DNA from: Sphingomonas_L flavalba_A
Lineage (GTDB): Bacteria > Pseudomonadota > Alphaproteobacteria > Sphingomonadales > Sphingomonadaceae
Assembly (NCBI RefSeq): GCF_047553045.1
Contig: NZ_CP180208.1
Coordinates: forward strand, 868,001 to 932,000
Direction: 5' to 3'
DNA length: 64,000 nt
Shown piece after piece: positions 61,738-64,000 of the stretch (the stretch's first letter is position 1; each line of letters begins with the position of its first letter). The notes beneath the pieces were generated by a model, which saw nothing but the letters and a program-made list of their open reading frames with translations, did not search any database and had not been told where the DNA came from. The position numbers and the translations under genes were made by a program.

Positions 61738-62459
61738 GCGGCGGACCGGGTTGGAAATTGCTGGGCGCAGTCGCGCTCGGCTCTGCGGCGGTGACCGCGA
61801 TTGTCGTGACGGTGGCGATGCGCCCGGCGGATGAGGCGACTGCCGGCAACCAGGTGCGCGCCTATCTGCTCGACAATCCGGAAGTTATCCCAGAAGCGAT
61901 GGAGAAACTGCACGAGCGGGAGACGGCGAAGGCGATCGCCAGCAACCGCAAGGCGCTGGAAACGCCGTTTGCCGGTGCATGGAGCGGAGCGAAGGACGGC
62001 GATGTCGTCCTCGTCCAGTTCTTCGACTATGCCTGTGGTTATTGCCGGGCCAGCCTGCCTGACGTTCAGCGTCTGGTGGCGGCCGACAAGCGGGTGAAAG
62101 TGGTGTTCCGCGAACTGCCGATTCTGAGTGAGGCGAGCGAGGATGCCGCACGTGTCAGTCTGGCCGCAGCCGGTCTGAACCGGTTTGGCGCTTTCCACGA
62201 CGCGATGTACGCAGCCGGTCGTCCCGCTGAAGCCACGATTGAGGCGGCATCGCGCAAAGCCGGGCTGGATAGCGCGGCGGTCACGACGGCCACGCACTCG
62301 CCGCCGGTCGAGGCAGAGCTCGCCGGTAATGTCCGCCTGGCGCGGGCGCTGGGCATCAGCGGCACGCCGGCCTGGGTCGTCGGTGACAAGGTGCTGTCCG
62401 GCGCGGTTGGCTACGATAGGTTGAAAAAGGCGGTCGATGAGGCGCGGGCAGGGGATTGA
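61734..62459 (+). CDS. DsbA-family thiol:disulfide protein
   Basis: A 241-residue thioredoxin-fold protein anchored by an N-terminal TM (LLGAVALGSAAVTAIVVTVAM near 7-27). The active site is CGYC near 100-103 (FFDYACGYCRAS), and the cis-Pro loop is SGTPAWVVGD near 207-216. The N-terminal NQVRAYLLDNPEVIPEAMEKL segment is that of Com1/ScsC-like DsbA proteins. Co-translated with the M48 protease. It oxidises or isomerises disulfides in the periplasm. Confidence 0.92.
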   Translation: MSGGPGWKLLGAVALGSAAVTAIVVTVAMRPADEATAGNQVRAYLLDNPEVIPEAMEKLHERETAKAIASNRKALETPFAGAWSGAKDGDVVLVQFFDYACGYCRASLPDVQRLVAADKRVKVVFRELPILSEASEDAARVSLAAAGLNRFGAFHDAMYAAGRPAEATIEAASRKAGLDSAAVTTATHSPPVEAELAGNVRLARALGISGTPAWVVGDKVLSGAVGYDRLKKAVDEARAGD

Positions 62460-62472
62460 CCCCCGCTCGGGA

Positions 62473-63546
62473 TCAAATGGCGGCCGGTTGAGCGGCCATC
62501 GCACCCGATCGTTTGCTGGTTGAGAGCGGGCGCGAGGCCGGCAGGCGGGCAAGGGCGGTCCAGGTGGCAAGTGTAAGGGCGGCGGCGACGATGCCGTCTG
62601 CCGCATAATGCCAGCCGAGATGAACCGAACCGATCCAGATGAGCAGCGCATAGAGCGCGGCAGCAACGCCGAGACGACGATCGCATGCCCAGGCTGCGCA
62701 GGCGAACAGCACCGCCATCGCGTTGTGCATTGACGGCATCGCGGAAATGCCAGCGCCCATCGCCATTTCCGGTGCGTGATGAAGCGATAGCAGGGCGTTC
62801 TGGTAGACGAGGGCGTATAGTCCGGGCGCGCCCTGGGCGAGGAGGAAGCGGTTCTGGCCGTCAAGCAGGCTGGTCAGCGCGGCAAACCGACTCGGATCGG
62901 CCTGAAACGCGCCATAAAAGCAGGGACCGGCCGCCGGCATCAGATAGGCAAGGATTGATCCCTGCACGATCCACAGCAGCACATAGGCGAGCAGATAGCG
63001 TTGGCGGAGCCGGGCCTGAGGTGGTGCGAAGGAGCAGAGAGCGACGCCGACGACCATTGGTAGAAACCAGCCGTGATAGGCCATGTCGATGGCTTGTGTT
63101 GCCCATGGACTGGGCAGCGCGGCGTGGGTCAGGCGCCAGGCATCGCCGCCGAACAGCAGGCGGTCGGCGGCGTCGGCATAGCCTTCGAACCAGAAGCCCG
63201 CCGTCGGCAGGTAGAAGGCCTTGTAGATGTTGTAGCTGCATAGCAGCAGGACGACTGTCAGCAGCGGTGAGAGGACCGACAGCCCGCGGTCTGCCGCCCA
63301 GCTTCGCGCGATGAAGCGGCGGGCGATGGCCGATGCGGATGTGCCACTGCCGCCGCGCTGCGCCCTGATCGTGGCGCCGAGCAGGACGCAAAGCCCGACC
63401 ATTGCCCACACCGAGAAAAGCGACAGCGCATAGCCGGCCAGAAACTGAAGCAGCGCGGGCAACTGCGGGCGGCACAGGGCGACGACGGCGATCATATATG
63501 CGCCGGCCAGCATCAATGGAGCATGATCCAGGCGCCAGTTGCGCAC
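62473..63546 (-). CDS. PAP2-superfamily protein, Aur1-like
   Basis: A 357-residue membrane protein with at least eight hydrophobic segments. The PAP2 catalytic motifs are AMPSMHNA near 269-276 (His) and HYAADGIVAA near 315-324 (His, Asp). The order and spacing resemble PAP2_3 proteins, which include yeast inositol phosphorylceramide synthase (Aur1). In a sphingolipid-making group such a phosphotransferase could build a sphingolipid head group, but a plain lipid phosphatase role is equally possible. Convergent with the DsbA-like gene. Confidence 0.82.
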   Translation of the reverse strand: MRNWRLDHAPLMLAGAYMIAVVALCRPQLPALLQFLAGYALSLFSVWAMVGLCVLLGATIRAQRGGSGTSASAIARRFIARSWAADRGLSVLSPLLTVVLLLCSYNIYKAFYLPTAGFWFEGYADAADRLLFGGDAWRLTHAALPSPWATQAIDMAYHGWFLPMVVGVALCSFAPPQARLRQRYLLAYVLLWIVQGSILAYLMPAAGPCFYGAFQADPSRFAALTSLLDGQNRFLLAQGAPGLYALVYQNALLSLHHAPEMAMGAGISAMPSMHNAMAVLFACAAWACDRRLGVAAALYALLIWIGSVHLGWHYAADGIVAAALTLATWTALARLPASRPLSTSKRSGAMAAQPAAI

Positions 63547-63598
63547 GCGGGCATATCCTTTCCCGCGCCCGAATGCCCGATCAGGGCTTTACGTTCGG

Positions 63599-64000
63599 TT
63601 ATCGAGGGTCAGGCGCCGTTGTTGTCGACCCCGTCTGCCGCCCCTTGAACCCTTGAGCGATCACGTACCATTCGGACGATTCCTTGCGGCTGGCGGGTGG
63701 CTTGGCGTGCTTCACCGTCGCGAAATTGCGTTTCAGCTCGGCAACGAGCGCGTTGTCAGCGCCACCGGCAAGCACCTTGGCGATGAAGGCCCCGCCGGGG
63801 CGCAGCGTGTCGACCGCGAACTGCGCCGCCGTCTCGACCAGGCCCATTGTGCGCAGGTGATCGGTCTGGGCATGGCCGACGGTGTTGGCTGCCATGTCGG
63901 ACAGCACCAGATCCGGCGCGCCGCCGAGTGCTTCGATCAGCAGGTCCGGGGCGCGGTCGTCGGTGAAATCCATCTGGAACAGGATCACACCGTCAAGCGG
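63599..64000 (-). CDS. rlmE: 23S rRNA (uridine-2'-O) methyltransferase, 5' end outside window
   Basis: The C-terminal 133 codons of an FtsJ/RrmJ-type protein, read on the minus strand and open to the right edge. LDGVILFQMDFTDD, DLVLSDMAANTVGH (catalytic Asp), GGAFIAKVLAGG (catalytic Lys) and SSEWYVIAQGFK (catalytic Glu) match three members of the K-D-K-E tetrad; the first Lys would lie upstream of the window. It methylates U2552 of 23S rRNA in E. coli. Confidence 0.93.
   Translation of the reverse strand, partial: PLDGVILFQMDFTDDRAPDLLIEALGGAPDLVLSDMAANTVGHAQTDHLRTMGLVETAAQFAVDTLRPGGAFIAKVLAGGADNALVAELKRNFATVKHAKPPASRKESSEWYVIAQGFKGRQTGSTTTAPDPR

Noticed and set aside
1..64000. Search for tRNA, rRNA, CRISPR arrays, IS elements, prophage genes and defence genes
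   Set aside because: No clover-leaf candidates, spaced repeats, transposases, integrases or restriction/toxin genes were recognised by eye.

Overview
The window is high-GC, densely packed chromosomal DNA that looks like a sphingomonad (Alphaproteobacteria, Sphingomonadales). This is inferred from the housekeeping block at the right end (a class A penicillin-binding protein beside prfB, then an AMIN-domain amidase divergent from rne, an M48 protease and a DsbA-like protein), an Aur1-like PAP2 protein, TonB/PhoD/YncE-type genes, and a dispersed palindromic repeat of a kind common in that order. No rRNA, tRNA, IS element, prophage or CRISPR array was seen.

Left region (1-16.3 kb): a catecholate siderophore locus. 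After the start of a divergent MFS gene come entC, entE, an isochorismatase, a stand-alone aryl carrier protein, a C-A-T-TE synthetase (EntF type, serine-like specificity residues) and entA, all joined by 4-nt start/stop overlaps. An M20 amidohydrolase lies antisense, followed by a FecCD permease and ATPase. Opposite them are a lipoprotein binding protein and a YncE-like beta-propeller, which share a Fur-box-like site with an IroE/BesA-like esterase and cytochrome b561. Together these could make, take up and break down an enterobactin-like DHB-serine siderophore. The outer-membrane receptor and phosphopantetheinyl transferase are not in the window.

Middle region A (16.3-32.3 kb): a LysR regulator, a MscS channel, then a catabolic cluster: HpcH/HpaI aldolase, MFS transporter, acyl-CoA ligase, SDR, TauD-type dioxygenase, Rieske oxygenase, LigB-type extradiol dioxygenase, AraC and IclR regulators, a cupin and HyuA/HyuB. 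Two intergenic regions carry the same operator-like motif, GTTTCG-N5-AGAAAC. The substrate is not known; an aromatic or N-containing ring compound is the best guess.

Middle region B (32.4-44.9 kb): a second accessory system around a LacI regulator. On one side are ribokinase, transaldolase, a VOC protein, a SnoaL-like protein, an amidohydrolase and a Tat-exported PhoD phosphatase. On the other are a TonB receptor and a second PhoD. Both flanks carry the decamer ACGTTTAAGT. A second VOC protein and a flavin reductase follow.

Right region (45-64 kb): a CpxR/CpxA-like two-component pair, a BA14K-like small secreted protein, a poorly coding stretch, a BioF2/FemAB-like acyltransferase with an 18-bp palindrome upstream, and a lipobox-bearing methyltransferase whose 5' end contains a 34-bp perfect inverted repeat. 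Then come prfB, the PBP1a gene, a LysR/SDR divergent pair, the amidase, rne, an M48-TPR protease, a DsbA-like protein, the PAP2 protein and the 3' part of rlmE.
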